Origin: Morchella semilibera
Lineage: Eukaryota > Ascomycota > Pezizomycetes > Pezizales > Morchellaceae
Assembly: GCA_009192285.1 (NCBI GenBank)
Contig: CM018605.1
Span: 1,264,530 to 1,328,529, forward strand
Reading direction: 5' to 3'
DNA: 64,000 nucleotides
Position 1 is the stretch's first letter. Every line of letters begins with the position of its first letter. Made by a program: the position numbers and the translations under genes. The notes under the pieces were generated by a model that ran no database searches, had not been told where the DNA came from, and worked only from the letters and a program-made list of their open reading frames with translations. Of this stretch, positions 1 through 11,336 are shown piece after piece.

Positions 1-2248
1 TGTTGTTGGTTGCAGATGTGGGGGGGCGATGGTGGCTTACATGTGGTGGGAGATGGGACGAGTGATACCCCATGATTATGCGTAACTGGTGACCGGGGGG
101 GGGGGGGTCCAAATACGAGGCCCTAGACAGAGTCCCAGCGGCCCCAAGTGTTTCACCCCACTAGATATATTGTAACCACTGCCCTTATAGCATGGGCTCC
201 CGGGAAACGATGCTAAGGTGCCCAGATGGCAGCCTCGTTCCCAGACCTAACTGGTTTATGGTTGATTGAATGATACAGGGGTACAAACAAACCAGGGGTT
301 ACCACCTCGCCTCAAGCAGGCACATACATGTATACATGTGCTCTAGTCTCCTCTCCCCCTCCGCTCCCCCAATCCCATTCCTGCCAGTTAGACAATTCAT
401 TGCCCTGAAATTAATGATGTAAACAAACAAAAAAACCTTTCATTGCCCTGTGATGCAATTCAGTTCACTGGTTTTGATGCGTTGCCAAGGGGATTGATCT
501 TTCCACAATGGGGGGCTCATAAACTACAATGACACAAATGAAAGCATCGTGGCGTGGCCTAGTGGTAATACACTGGGCTTCGTCATATGACCACGACAGG
601 TTCAAATCCTGGTGGGAGCAGTGATGAGAAAGCCCAACATGGTAGCGACGCTCTTGAGGGATGAGTACTTCTTCACGTAAGTCTTTTGTTGCCGGCTTTT
701 TTTATCATTTGACTGCGAGTTGTGTAAATTTTAGGGAACGGTGGTAGACAAATCCTCTCTCCACGGTACGTACATGTTGTCATGCTTAGTCAATACCCCG
801 TCACCCTCAACCAATAGGTTGCGGGGCGCAAAAGGATGTAATCTAGTACATAGTAGATAAACGGCCAGTAACGGCGGTCGACCGGTGGGCTTGCTCTAAA
901 AGTTTTTACCGGTCCTTTTTTTTTTCTTTTTTTTGCCGCTGCTCTCCCAAAGCCCCGGTTGCTACTGAATTTCTACGGGTATGTTACATGTAGTTGATGT
1001 TTAACGCATAATCCCACGCCAAAGTCTATCTACCATCACCACCACCATCACCAACACCGTATGGGTTAAGAACGAGACTACCCGGACGGTTCAAACACAT
1101 ACACATATACACATGGAGAAGTACACTTTAACGATGCTCACATGTACCCGCAACACACCAGGAATATCCAGCAAGCACCGGGTGAGAATGGTCCGTTGCA
1201 CCGCGCAGATCTTGATTGAGCTCGATGCCGTGTGGGACCTCGAGAGTATACACAATCGAGACTTCATATTGCGTCCATCCCCACACTCTCCAAAGACCCG
1301 AAAGGGGGGGAGGGTGTAAAGTACATACGCTGTGTCTTCAACAGCCTCGATTATAGCACCCCCGGGCAGAGGCTAGTTAAGCCCTCTCTTCTCAGAATAA
1401 CACATCTCAAACCGAGTGGCATAGAGAAATCTGGGGTTTGGGGGGGGGGGGGGTATGTAGTATGTAGACGTAGGTGCATTTATTCCAGGACGACTCTCTC
1501 CGAGGAAACAGACCTGTGTTCACCGACGGGACGTCCATGCGTGAGTAAGAGGCACCCCCGACCGTGCCAGATAGAGCAGGGCCCTACCCCCGTACAGGCG
1601 TTGCGGGAAGCCCTATATACTAGTAGCCAGAGTGTTTCTGTGGCCCGATACACCAACGCTCCTCGCGTTCACGAGCCGCCACCCCATCTAGACATCGCGC
1701 ACACCCACAACAAGACTATATCCACCTCCGGTCCTAAATTCCACACAAGTAGAGCCCGGCTTAGCATTCGTATTGCCCGGTGGCTGGTAAGCTGCACCAA
1801 GATACCCGTTGGGTGGGTACATATATAGGTAATATTCAGGAGTAGAGCTAAATCAAGGTCACCAAATATCACTCGATCCACTCTTGCCCCCCTGCCGAAA
1901 CAGGGATGTAGGAACCTCGGGGGCAGCGAGAATTGTGGTTTACGGGTCAGTTCTCTTTATAAATATATATATATATGGGGGTTTCTAGGTCCAGACCGCC
2001 GATATATAACCTATTGGCCCTTTCCCGGCCGGCCCTTGTGCGGTCTGGTGTATTGAGTTGACCGCGAGCGAGACGTAGCAATCGAATGACGCATATATTC
2101 TATTATTAATATCATGATAGACTATCTAATAACTGTTACAACTCGCTCTTAACTTCACCAAGCTCGTGATCCTTCATGAACTGACGTTTCCCAGGGAAAG
2201 AAGACAAAAAAGAAAACCAGATCTATTCTAGGCATCTACTCCCAGCCA
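1..2248. other. Intergenic region with SINE copy and poly-G tracts
   Basis: No coding region is supported. The stretch holds a tRNA-derived SINE (476-705, listed separately), G runs of 13 (95-107) and 14 (1440-1453), a CCACCATCA-type short repeat near 1031-1056, and TACATGTA palindromes at 325-332 and 985-992. The overlapping open frames at 1113-1828 have no recognisable domain and run through the G14 tract, so I treat them as chance. Confidence 0.6.
476..705 (+). repeat. tRNA-derived SINE, copy 1
   Basis: An RNA polymerase III internal promoter is visible: box A TGGCCTAGTGG at 555-565 and box B GGTTCAAATCC at 599-609, at tRNA-like spacing. The tRNA-like head is followed by an unrelated body and a T-rich end near 697-703. 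A copy of about 90 percent identity by eye lies at 35564-35776 in the same orientation. Because similarity extends well outside the tRNA-like part, this is a dispersed SINE and not a tRNA gene. Confidence 0.75.
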
Positions 2249-4185
2249 TTACTTTAAATTCCTCTTCCCCAGCCCACCCGCAACACCCATCCCCACCACC
2301 CCCACTACAATCGGCGGCGAACTCCCCACCTTCCCAACATTATAAGTACTCGATCTTCCCAACCCCACACCGCTTGGCCCCAGCGCGACATCCACCGGCC
2401 CACCGGTACCCACAGCCAGCGGCGTTGTCGGCGCCCCAAACTTCCCAATCCTCCCGAGCCCCAGCACGCTCCAATATGTGTGCTCCCTGCGCTCCTTGAC
2501 TTCCTTCCCAAGACCGTCCTCGCGCTCAACATCAGTCTCATACTCGACCCTGACTGACACAGGCACCTGCACAAGGTAGTCGTCCTCAGTCGGCGAGTCC
2601 TTGCTTCCAGCTTCATCGGTCGTGTAGTCGCTCGGCAGCAGCGGGGGCACAATCTCAATCACGACGGTAGTCCAATTCCGCCCCGCATCCCAGACAGTCC
2701 CGGTATTGCCCGTTTTCTTGCCCTTTCGAGTGTTCTTGCCACCCGTGGCGGTGTCACCAGTCCCGAGAGCCTCCTCCCAGATGTCACTGTTGGCGCCGAC
2801 CTCAAAGTCCGGGCACAGGATCGTCACGGTGGTGCCGAAACGCCCCGGCGTCCGTTGCGGCGTCGCAAGTGTCACGTTGATCACGTCAAACAGCGGGTTT
2901 GTCACTGTGAGCAGGAACTGATGCGTCGTGAGCGGAGTTAGAGAGTTGTAGTTCACGCTCGCAGGGTCAAGCCGCGAGATGGACAGTGACGGGATGTAGT
3001 TCATCGCCACGAGCTTTATGCGGAACCGTGTGGTGGTGACTTTGCTCTCAGGCTTCACGAGGATGTGGCGGCAGGCCCTGCAACGCTTTGAGCGCTTTGT
3101 CCGTAAGAGTACCGCGAGCGGGCGGACATCCTGTATGAATAGCGGGGCGGGGGTGCTTTGGTTGAGTCGTTGCGCGGTGCTGGTGGTGCCGGCGAAGCCC
3201 TGTTTGCGCAGTTGCGCAATTGTGGACTCCTCGCTCTGGATCTCGAGTATGTGGTCCATCTCGCTCCACTCAGACTTGCGATCCCGTCCAAGGAGTGGCT
3301 TTGAGACTCCAGAGCCACCACTGAACGAGCGGGGTTTGGGGCCCCCGACGGTGAGAGAGGTGGCGGAGTAGAGCCCTATTAGTCGTGACAGAGCATTTGA
3401 GGAGCCGAACTCGTCGGCGCCAGTGGAGGCGCGCTGAGCGGCGTAGTGGAGCTTGAGACGCTGGTACATCTCTGCTGTCGTCGGGGGTGCGCGCGGTGCA
3501 TCGTTGGGCGGGAGAGATATCGTGGGTGTAATGCTGATGGTGGGGAAGTAGGAGTCTGATGGTGCCGATGGCGGGGGGGCTACCGATGGTGTAGAGACGG
3601 TCTTGAGCTTCTGTGCAAGCTGCGTGGTGATCGATGTGGGTTTTTCAAACTCGATGCCAATCTCGGAGGAGCTCCAGTGGCAATGGGGGCAGAGGAGGAC
3701 ATATGGGCCGCTTTGGTCGTCGCGGGTGGAGGCGACGACGAGAGAAGCGAAGCAGATTGGACACGAGAAGCAGTTACGGGTACAGCTGTTGATTCGAGTG
3801 AGCTTGACTTAGCTAGGTCAATAAGAGAGGGACAGACGGAAGCTATTGGGGGAGGTTTGTGGGGGGGGGTAAATATATACCGGTTCCCATCAGACTTGAT
3901 GGCAGAGCTGGGGACCTCGAAGAGACAGCTTGGGCAGAAATAGCAAACAATCTCATCGTGCACACATCTGGGACATCGTATCTGGTTACAGTCCTCGCAA
4001 TAGAGCAAGCTCTCAAGTGGGAATAGACTGAAGTTGCTCCTGGCTGATCTGGGGTCAAACATTTCCTCCTCCTCTGATTCTTCCTGCTCCGCTTTGCGGG
4101 ATCGAGATTTCTTGTTGGTAGGTTTTGGAGTGATGGAGATTGAATCTTCGCAGGGACATGAGATGTGAATTGTAGGGAAAACCAT
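2249..4185 (-). CDS. DCTN4: Dynactin subunit 4 (p62 family)
   Basis: Predicted 613 aa pointed-end subunit of dynactin, the cofactor that links dynein to cargo and the nuclear/cortical microtubule machinery. Two exons: 4185-3881 and 3785-2249. The 95-nt intron begins GTATAT, ends AACAG and splits an Arg codon. The start lies just before the conserved ISCPC segment. The N-terminal third is Cys-rich (CEDCNQIRCPRC, CYFCPSC, then CTRNCFSCPIC across the splice junction, then CPHCHW), the zinc-binding pattern of p62. A further CRAC motif lies in the middle. The C-terminal half has the family beta-rich segment (FLLTVTNPLFDVINVTL, then CPDFEVGANSDIWEEAL). The frame is intact across the splice. The low-complexity Gly-rich tail is the least certain part. 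Filamentous fungal mutants of this family (ropy type) show dynein-pathway defects, which is family knowledge. Confidence 0.9.
3786..3880 (-). other. Intron of dynactin p62 gene
   Basis: GTATAT donor and AACAG acceptor. It holds a run of nine G on the plus strand. Splicing rejoins the Cys-rich block in phase. Confidence 0.85.
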
Positions 4186-5381
4186 TGTGGTTGTGGTGAT
4201 GGTTGTGGGGTGTTCTAGAGTAAGTATTTACTTCCTAGCACTTTGAGGACTTTCTTGAGGTTGACGTGGGGTGTGAGGCTCCGGGGCCCGTGCCCTTGGG
4301 TGCAGATATGAGAGGGCTTGGCGGTGAGCTTATTCCCTGTGGGTGCAGAAATGTACAATTAAGTAAAATGTATATATACATGTAGCTATATGCGAATTAA
4401 AAACGGTTTGTGTGATCCTGTGAGTAATCACTTGATACATTTGGTGTATACAGCTCAATAAAGAATTAATTGTGATGCGGTATTATGCACTTACGCTATA
4501 GTAGAAAGAAAGACCAGACAGTACTGTGGTGGGTGATATATAATCATATATTGTAGCAGCGCAGCGCTATAATACACGTACATTATAATTGGAATTTGCC
4601 TTGAGCATGGAGGAATAACCTGAGATATATACATGTATACATGTATTCCATCTCTACAGCCAAGTTATGCATGCCGTTGACTCCAGGGACTCTAAAGTAC
4701 ACTTATCACCCGCCATTAATTACTTCTGCGTGTATATATATGTACCTCGAGAGCCTATACAAAATTAAGGTGTTGACCTTCTCGCTGTGCACACACACAA
4801 ATGCTACCGGTGTGTAACTTTATAACAAAACCCCTAGATTAAAGTTCAGATAGGTTGCCGGTTCTCGTAGAGTCTCCTAGTATCACCTGCATGTGCACAT
4901 ACCAACCATCACGACAATACCAAAATTACAAATTGCTGTTCCGCATGCCCCCCAACTCTCGGGAAAATTTTTCCTAATACATTCGACTGCCCGGGTTTTT
5001 TTTTTTTTTTTTGGCCAGGGGGAATTCCGAAATTTGCAATGTCTCTGTGCGACGTCCGGGACGAGTGATGGGGTGTGACGTTACAGGTCATGGGATCCGG
5101 CGGAGTGTGGTTGAAAAAAAAAAAAAAAAAAAAATGAAAGCTGGTCAAAGATGGGGTATGTATGTGCCCAAATAAGGGACTATTCGCGTTATTAGAATGT
5201 TTGTATTTAATTTAATTTTAGGGGTGGACGATTAACAGGAGTTGTGGAGGGTTGTACTCTACCTTCTAGCATGAGATATCACTCGAGAGAGTTATGTATG
5301 TGGGAGTGGTCATGCCACTAACAGTTTACGGCTAGTGTAAGTTTTAGTCTATCAATAAAACAACATATCGTTAAAAAGAAG
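4186..5381. other. Intergenic region upstream of the dynactin gene
   Basis: No gene is seen. It holds TACATGTA at 4377-4384 and an adjacent pair at 4630-4637 and 4638-4645, plus T- and A-homopolymers near 4996 and 5115 and several TA-rich stretches. The first few hundred bases should include the promoter of the minus-strand dynactin gene, but I cannot point to a specific site. Confidence 0.5.
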
Positions 5382-5481
5382 TTCTCCGTGGCGCAATTGG
5401 CTAGCGCGTTCGACTGTTATATCTCCCCTTGTGGGATTTGTTGCAATCGAGAGGTTGACAGTTCAAGCCTGTCCGGGGAAG
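5382..5481 (+). tRNA. tRNA-Asn (GTT) with a 26-nt intron
   Basis: A complete cloverleaf can be drawn. The acceptor stem TTCTCCG (5382-5388) pairs with CGGGGAA (5474-5480) with one G-T wobble, and the discriminator is G5481. D stem is GCGC/GCGC, and anticodon stem TTCGA/TCGAG. The loop CTGTTAA carries anticodon GTT at 5416-5418. T stem is GACAG/CTGTC with loop TTCAAGC. The intron 5420-5445 lies between positions 37 and 38, the canonical eukaryotic nuclear site. This is an ordinary functional-looking gene transcribed from its internal promoter. Confidence 0.93.
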
Positions 5482-8400
5482 TTGGCTAGAAACATCTTGA
5501 CCCTCAATTAAGATGTCATTCGTTATTTTTTTCTATTTAGCTTTCTTCTAGGTTAGGTATTAGGTATCTCAGACTTGACTTTAATTTTAATTGGATCCCA
5601 GGCGGTGGGACTTGATGAATCCGCTATCCACATTCGTGAAATGGTAAAAAATAGTTGATAGTTTTGTTTGTGATGTGTAGTTGGGCCCACGAACTAGGGG
5701 ACGGCAACGATTTATCCTCTCATCATCACCTTAACGCTTCGCCAAGCTTATGATGCAACTGCATCATGTAGACCTTCACCTAGGTACATGTAATCTACTA
5801 ATTTTCCATTCATCAATGTACTACTATATTAGGGGTCCGTCGGCTGAGCGGAGATGAACACTGGTCGATCATCGTGATCCCTCGTCCAACAGAATCACCG
5901 AGCTTAGGCGCCGTGTGTTATAGCCCCCATCCAGTCCCACGGGCGAGACCGAAAGGGAAAAAAATTTGATAAAGAGCGGTTTGATCCGAGTTTTCGAGTA
6001 TAGACTGCGGGGGTGGGGGGGTGCCTGACCTTTTTTTTTTTTTTTTTCAAGACATCATGACGGTAGAGTATTGTCGTTCGTCTGTCTCCTTCAAACCTTT
6101 TCTCTGATTGCAACGAAACAGGTGCTCATGCACTTTTTTTTGTGTAGCAGGACATCTGGCTGTTTTGATTGGCGGTTAGGGACCCCCCCCCCCCACTTTC
6201 CGCTAGTTGGGTAGCCTTACTTCATGAGATATCACCCGGGTGCAACTTTTGCCGCTAGTCATAGCTACATCTTAGCCAACGACTAATCTTGGCTGTTTTA
6301 AACATCTAGTAGAGGTTTTTTGTGTGGGCACGCACTTTACTTCAGTATGCGTTTCTGCGCTGAAACTGTGGGGGGATTGAGGTAAGTGGCTTGACGGGAC
6401 TGTAAGTCTTGGATTGGCGGGGGTGTTCGCCTAAAGATCGGAATGGTGGAGTGGAGAAGGTAGACGCCATTGATACTAGATTTGCGTATATACTCTTACG
6501 CCCATGATGGTTCCGAAAGAGAGAGACTTAAGCATACAATTCACTGAATACGTTAAATGTTCCTCTGGGCTCGTTGATAGCATCAATGATCCATGTGGGA
6601 TCAAGATTGGCCCCCTATCACGGAATTACGTGTCGGCCTATATTGAACAGGCTGTCACGCTACAATACTATTTGAAATTAGGTGTTTTTTCTTCTAGGAT
6701 TATATATTGCAGCCAAAATTATAGTGCGCTGGTACCGTGACAGTTGATGAATTTGCAGGTAGGCTCCTTGTCTACCGCGCGCTTTGTTATTTCGGTTAGT
6801 TATATGGCACTCTCCATATATGCCTATATGCAGCAATAGATAACTAACAAAAGCTTCTCTATCTGAGTAATTTGTAGCACTATCAGGGCACCGTACAGAT
6901 CCCCGAAGCGCCTGGGCCTGGACATTGGGAATTGCGCAATGGATGACAGCAATATTGTCAGCTAGGTTAGTAAGGAAGGTGCAGGTTAGAAACCAGCTGT
7001 ATATGAAATACGCACACCCCGGATCAGTGGCGTTTTTTTTGTTTTTGTTTTTGTTTCCCTCTCTGCAGTGATATGTATAAAACTCGTAGGGTGTTTCCAA
7101 CCCTTGATACCTGTCGCTAGAGGTTGCCTTTCCACGTACCTCGATGTATCCCGTCTCGACATGCAACTCTTATTTCATAACCGAAGAGGGTCGGATACCC
7201 GGCACGATGGTTGGTGATTGATGCGCCTGACAGGGACTCTTGACAGCCGCGCGGTCCAGGGGGAAGGAGGAGGGGAAAAGATAGCTGACGAGGAAAAGCA
7301 GGAGGATTAGGAGTAAGACATTGGCAGATCCATCTGATCGTGCTTCGGGACGGTGTCCACCAGGTAGACTGCTTTATCACTGCCAAAAGAAAGATAGGAA
7401 ATTTATGTCCTTTCCGGTAAGTTTAAGAGCGGCCTTGGTGATCTGCGACGCTCGGTATGTGCCGAACGAAACACTGTAGGTCGGTCTTGTACCACCATCT
7501 ATCCATCCATCCTTTGCACTGCTCTTGTCGTTGATCTGTTCTCCCTACTCATACTTAATGATGCGGTGGGAAGAAGACCTTCTTTTTTTTTCCCCTGGAG
7601 AGAAGATCTTCAGTTTTCCTTGTAGTAAAGGCATAGCTTTTGTAGATGCTATTTTAGTAGTGCGGGAAGATCGTGCACAGGCACAAACCGGTCAGCAATA
7701 CTTCCACCGGTACCACGATGGAAGGATGGAAGGTCTTTGACCGAACAGAGCAGCAGCGCAAGAGATAAATTCGCTTAGTGCCATATATCCGTTCAGCTTG
7801 TAGGGTGTTTCGGAAAATAATTACAAGGCTCCCAATAAGGTGGCGGCTCTGACGCTGACGACATGGAAATGCGCAAAGTCCACATTCTTAAGAGTGCTGT
7901 GTCCGTCTAGAGTTCCAAAACTATGGGCGCCAAGTAGCTTGACTGGTTCGGTTCGGTTATCTCGGTACCTTACATGGGGAAGTTGTGTGGTGTCTGGTTT
8001 TTCCGCTTGGTTTCGAATTAATTGGGGTGAGGGGAGGGGTGGGGGAGAGAAAGTGGTGGTGAGTGCTCAGATCTTTAACAATACTCTATGTAGAGTACAG
8101 GCTGCAGTAGCCAAGTTTCATACAAAAGGACTGACAATGAGAGCCCATCCAATTAATCAGATTGATTGTCTACTGCCTGTCCGAGATGGCTAATAGCAAG
8201 CAGGCAAGCCACACACCACTGAACAGGACAAAAGCAGGGTTTTAGGCAGGCAGTCGTCTCGCTAGTGTTTGGAAATTCTGGGAACCGACGGTCATTCGCA
8301 GGGTGTTCTTCTTCGATTCCTTTTGCAGAAGATTGCGTACGTACCTACATGTATGTATGTACCCATCCCAGCTCAAAGGTTTGATGATTTTGCTGTTGTT

Positions 8401-9253
8401 GTTGTTGTCTCTGAGTGCAAAAAAGGAATTCTGCTTTACCTCACCTCACGTTGTCAAAGAGATACATGTAAGTAGATTTGTAGCGAGAGAGAGTACTTGG
8501 TTGCTGCACACCAACTACTATCCTGCCCAATGGGGAGGAGGTATGGCTGCTGTCTAACCTCTACGTAGGCACATGGTTATACACCTGTAACTCCCCCCCC
8601 AAAGGTGCAGATTCAGAATATCAGAGTGAATGTGAGAAGCTTGAAGTCTCTCTCGCGAATGAAAACATATTTTTTTCCCCTGGTATGTTTATTTATGGCC
8701 AAGCCAGTAAAATCGGGATGATATGAGCCAGTAAAGTAATACCCACGCCTTTTTTTGTCAGGGCTGCGCCTAATAGCTGCAGTTTCCTACTGACCGGTTG
8801 GCTTGCTTCACCGCACCCCGGGACGGTAGTAAACCCCTGCAAACCAAAAGTTATCCACATCCCCCGGTCCCAATTATGTTTGTCTAGCAAGCTTCTTGAC
8901 GTTCAATATGCACATGTAGTACTATTGGCCGCCCAATTAATCTACATCTTACTACACTCACTCACTCACTCACTCACGGCCTTGGTCCCCCCCCCCACCC
9001 CCCCTCAAGAATCTGGCTTATTACCGTGTCTCTCCCTCCATCGTCCCTTCTTTTCTTCTTTCTCTCACCACTTGCTCTCGCTCACCTTCACTTGTGAAGA
9101 TAAACATTTACGGCTTACTAGACCAGCGGTTCAAGTCGGCGCGGGGCGCATTCACATTCACTTTCTTTTTTATATATACATTTTTTTTACCCTATTGTTG
9201 CAGCTGGTCCGCCAATTTAAACTGATCGATTCATTACTACTTTGCTGGCAAAC
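5482..9253. other. Intergenic region between tRNA-Asn and ferric reductase
   Basis: About 3.8 kb with no supported gene. It contains C12 at 6182-6193, T tracts near 6031-6047, a (TCAC)n microsatellite at 8949-8976, and TACATGTA at 5785, 8346 and 8463. The longest open frame (6678-7166, minus) has no domain I recognise and a repetitive Lys/Asn stretch. The pyrimidine-rich sequence from 8976 to 9070 lies in the expected promoter/5' leader of the ferric reductase gene. Confidence 0.5.
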
Positions 9254-11336
9254 ATGATTAACAATTTTGTTCTTCGATCTTTTGGAATTGTTGCAACTTC
9301 AGGGCTCCTGTTTGCATCTATGGTATCGGCTTCAGGCGGAGGTGCTAAAAGCACTGGCCCAGATCCCGGGGAGCTTGTGTACGTCTCTATCCCCAACTCC
9401 GCCCCTCCCCCACACATATAGAGACCTTCTAACCATCCAAAAACAGAAATATCGAATTCGGAAAATGGATGCTCGTAGCCCTCGGTACTTTCGCCGGAAT
9501 TCCATTAATCTACCGTCTCGTATCCGTTGTCTACGCCCAGATCCGTCTCATGGCCTGCCTGGGCCTCGAAAACCAGACCTATTTCTCGAGCCACAAACAT
9601 GAATGGGTCTCCTGGCTCAAGATCAACGTCATCTATTCCCCCTTCTGGAAGAACAGACACAACAGGGAACTCCAGATCTCACGGGCCCTCGACATTGGCA
9701 CCCTTCCAACTAGGTTCGAATCGTTCTTTTTGATTGGATATGTGGTTGGAAACATCGTCTTCTCGCTGCACAGGATTGAATGGAACGACCAGACCTCTGC
9801 TATCCTTGGGGAGATCAGGAACAGGACAGGTGTGCTAGCAACCGTCAACTTGGTGCCGCTGTTTTTGCTTGCTGGGAGGAACAACCCGTTGATCCAGTTG
9901 ATGGGCATCTCCTTCGATACATACAACTTGGTGCACAGATGGCTGGGAAGGATCGTGGTGACGGAGGCGTTTGCACACTCGGCATGCTGGGCAGCTGCGA
10001 AGGTTATGGCCGGTGGTTGGAAGCCAGTTGGTGCGGCAATTCAGGGAAGTCCATTCATCCAGATGGGATTCGTGGGAACTTGTGCGTTCGTTTTTTTGAT
10101 GTGCCACTCGCCCTCGTCACTTCGCCATGCGTTTTATGAGACGTTCTTATTCTTGCATATCGTTGCGGCTGCAGTGGCCTTGGGCGGGTTGTGGATTCAT
10201 CTCGACTACAAGAAGTACATGTGGCTCATTTACGTCAAAATTGCCATCGCCCTCTGGGTCTTTGATCGCAGTATCCGCCTCTTCAGGATCATCTACCGTA
10301 ATATCGGAAAGCGTATGACTACTGCTACCGTTGAGATTCTTCCTGGCGAGGCCATTCGTGTCACACTCGTAAGCTCCCTCTCTACAAAGAAAAAATCTGT
10401 CAAAATTATCACTTCTACATTCACTAAACATAAAGCTATATACAGAAACTTGCCCGTCCGTGGAAATTCCGTGCCGGTCAACACGTGTACTTGTATGTTC
10501 CCTCGGTCGGTTTATGGACCTCGCACCCCTTCACAATTGCGTGGGAGAGGAAATCAAGCACCACAAGATGGACGATGAGCGTCTCTCGTTCCATAGACAG
10601 GATCTGATGTATATTGGCGAGAAGACCATGTCACTCGTCATTCGCAGGAGAACTGGATTCACAAATGCACTGTTCAGGAAGGCAGATGCGGCGCCAAACA
10701 AGGTCATCACGCTGAAGGCCTTGGCAGAGGGGCCGTATGGGAAGGTGGATAGTCTGGCAAGCTACGGAACAGTGGTGTTGGTCGCTGGAGGAGTCGGAAT
10801 TACACACCCGGTGCCACACATCAGGGATCTTGTGGAGGGCTATGCGAAGGGTACTGTAGCGACGAAGAGGATTGTGTTGGTGTGGGTGGTTCAGAGTCCT
10901 GGTGAGTCTCTTTTCTTAGTGGTGGAACATGTGTTATCACTCGTACTGACTTGGCGTTGCAGAGCACTTGGAGTGGATCCGTCCCTGGATGACTGATATC
11001 CTCGCGATGGAGAGACGCCGCGAGGTCCTTGAGATCCAGCTTTTCGTCACTAGGCCAAGCTCAACTAAGGCTATTCACAGCCCTTCGGCAACTGTACAGA
11101 TGTTTCCAGGTAGACGTAAGTTTTGTTCACTGATGCGCCCCCCCTCATCGGATGCTAACCTGTTCCCTTTAGCCAACATCGACACAATCCTTGATCGTGA
11201 GATCGACCGCCGCATGGGCACAATGGGTGTAACAGTCTGCGGAAGTGGCTCGCTGAGCGACGACGTCCGCAGGGCTGTGCGTGCAAAGATGGATATCGCA
11301 AACATCGACTTTATCGAAGAGGCTTTCTCTTGGTAG
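9254..11336 (+). CDS. Ferric/cupric-chelate reductase (FRE/NOX superfamily), one apparent frameshift
   Basis: Plasma-membrane flavocytochrome that moves electrons from NADPH through FAD and two hemes to extracellular Fe(III) or Cu(II) before uptake. Five exons: 9254-9378, 9447-10368, 10446-10901, 10963-11115, 11173-11336, about 606 aa. The start gives a signal peptide (hydrophobic core near residues 10-25). Heme ligands show as two His pairs with 13 residues between: H205/H219 (HRWLGR... HS) and H279/H293. The FAD motif HPFT is at residues 376-379. The NADPH part has RRRTGFTNALF, ALAEGPYG, AGGVGITH and a C-terminal VCGSGSLSDDVRR ending IDFIEEAFSW. All four introns are GT-AG, 57-77 nt. The frame is lost near 10543-10545: the FAD part and the rest join only if one base is added to the GGG, and intron phases downstream agree with that. 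Either a base is missing from the sequence or the gene is recently broken. Confidence 0.9.

Noticed and set aside
555-609. Functional tRNA gene at the SINE head
   Set aside because: Box A and box B are good, but the acceptor ends do not pair properly, and the similarity to the second copy extends through the non-tRNA body.
1232-1828. 198-codon open frame
   Set aside because: It runs through a 14-G homopolymer and is overlapped by other frames of similar length. No family signature.
6678-7166. 162-codon minus-strand open frame
   Set aside because: No recognisable family, with a repeat-coded Lys/Asn stretch and no neighbouring exons in phase.
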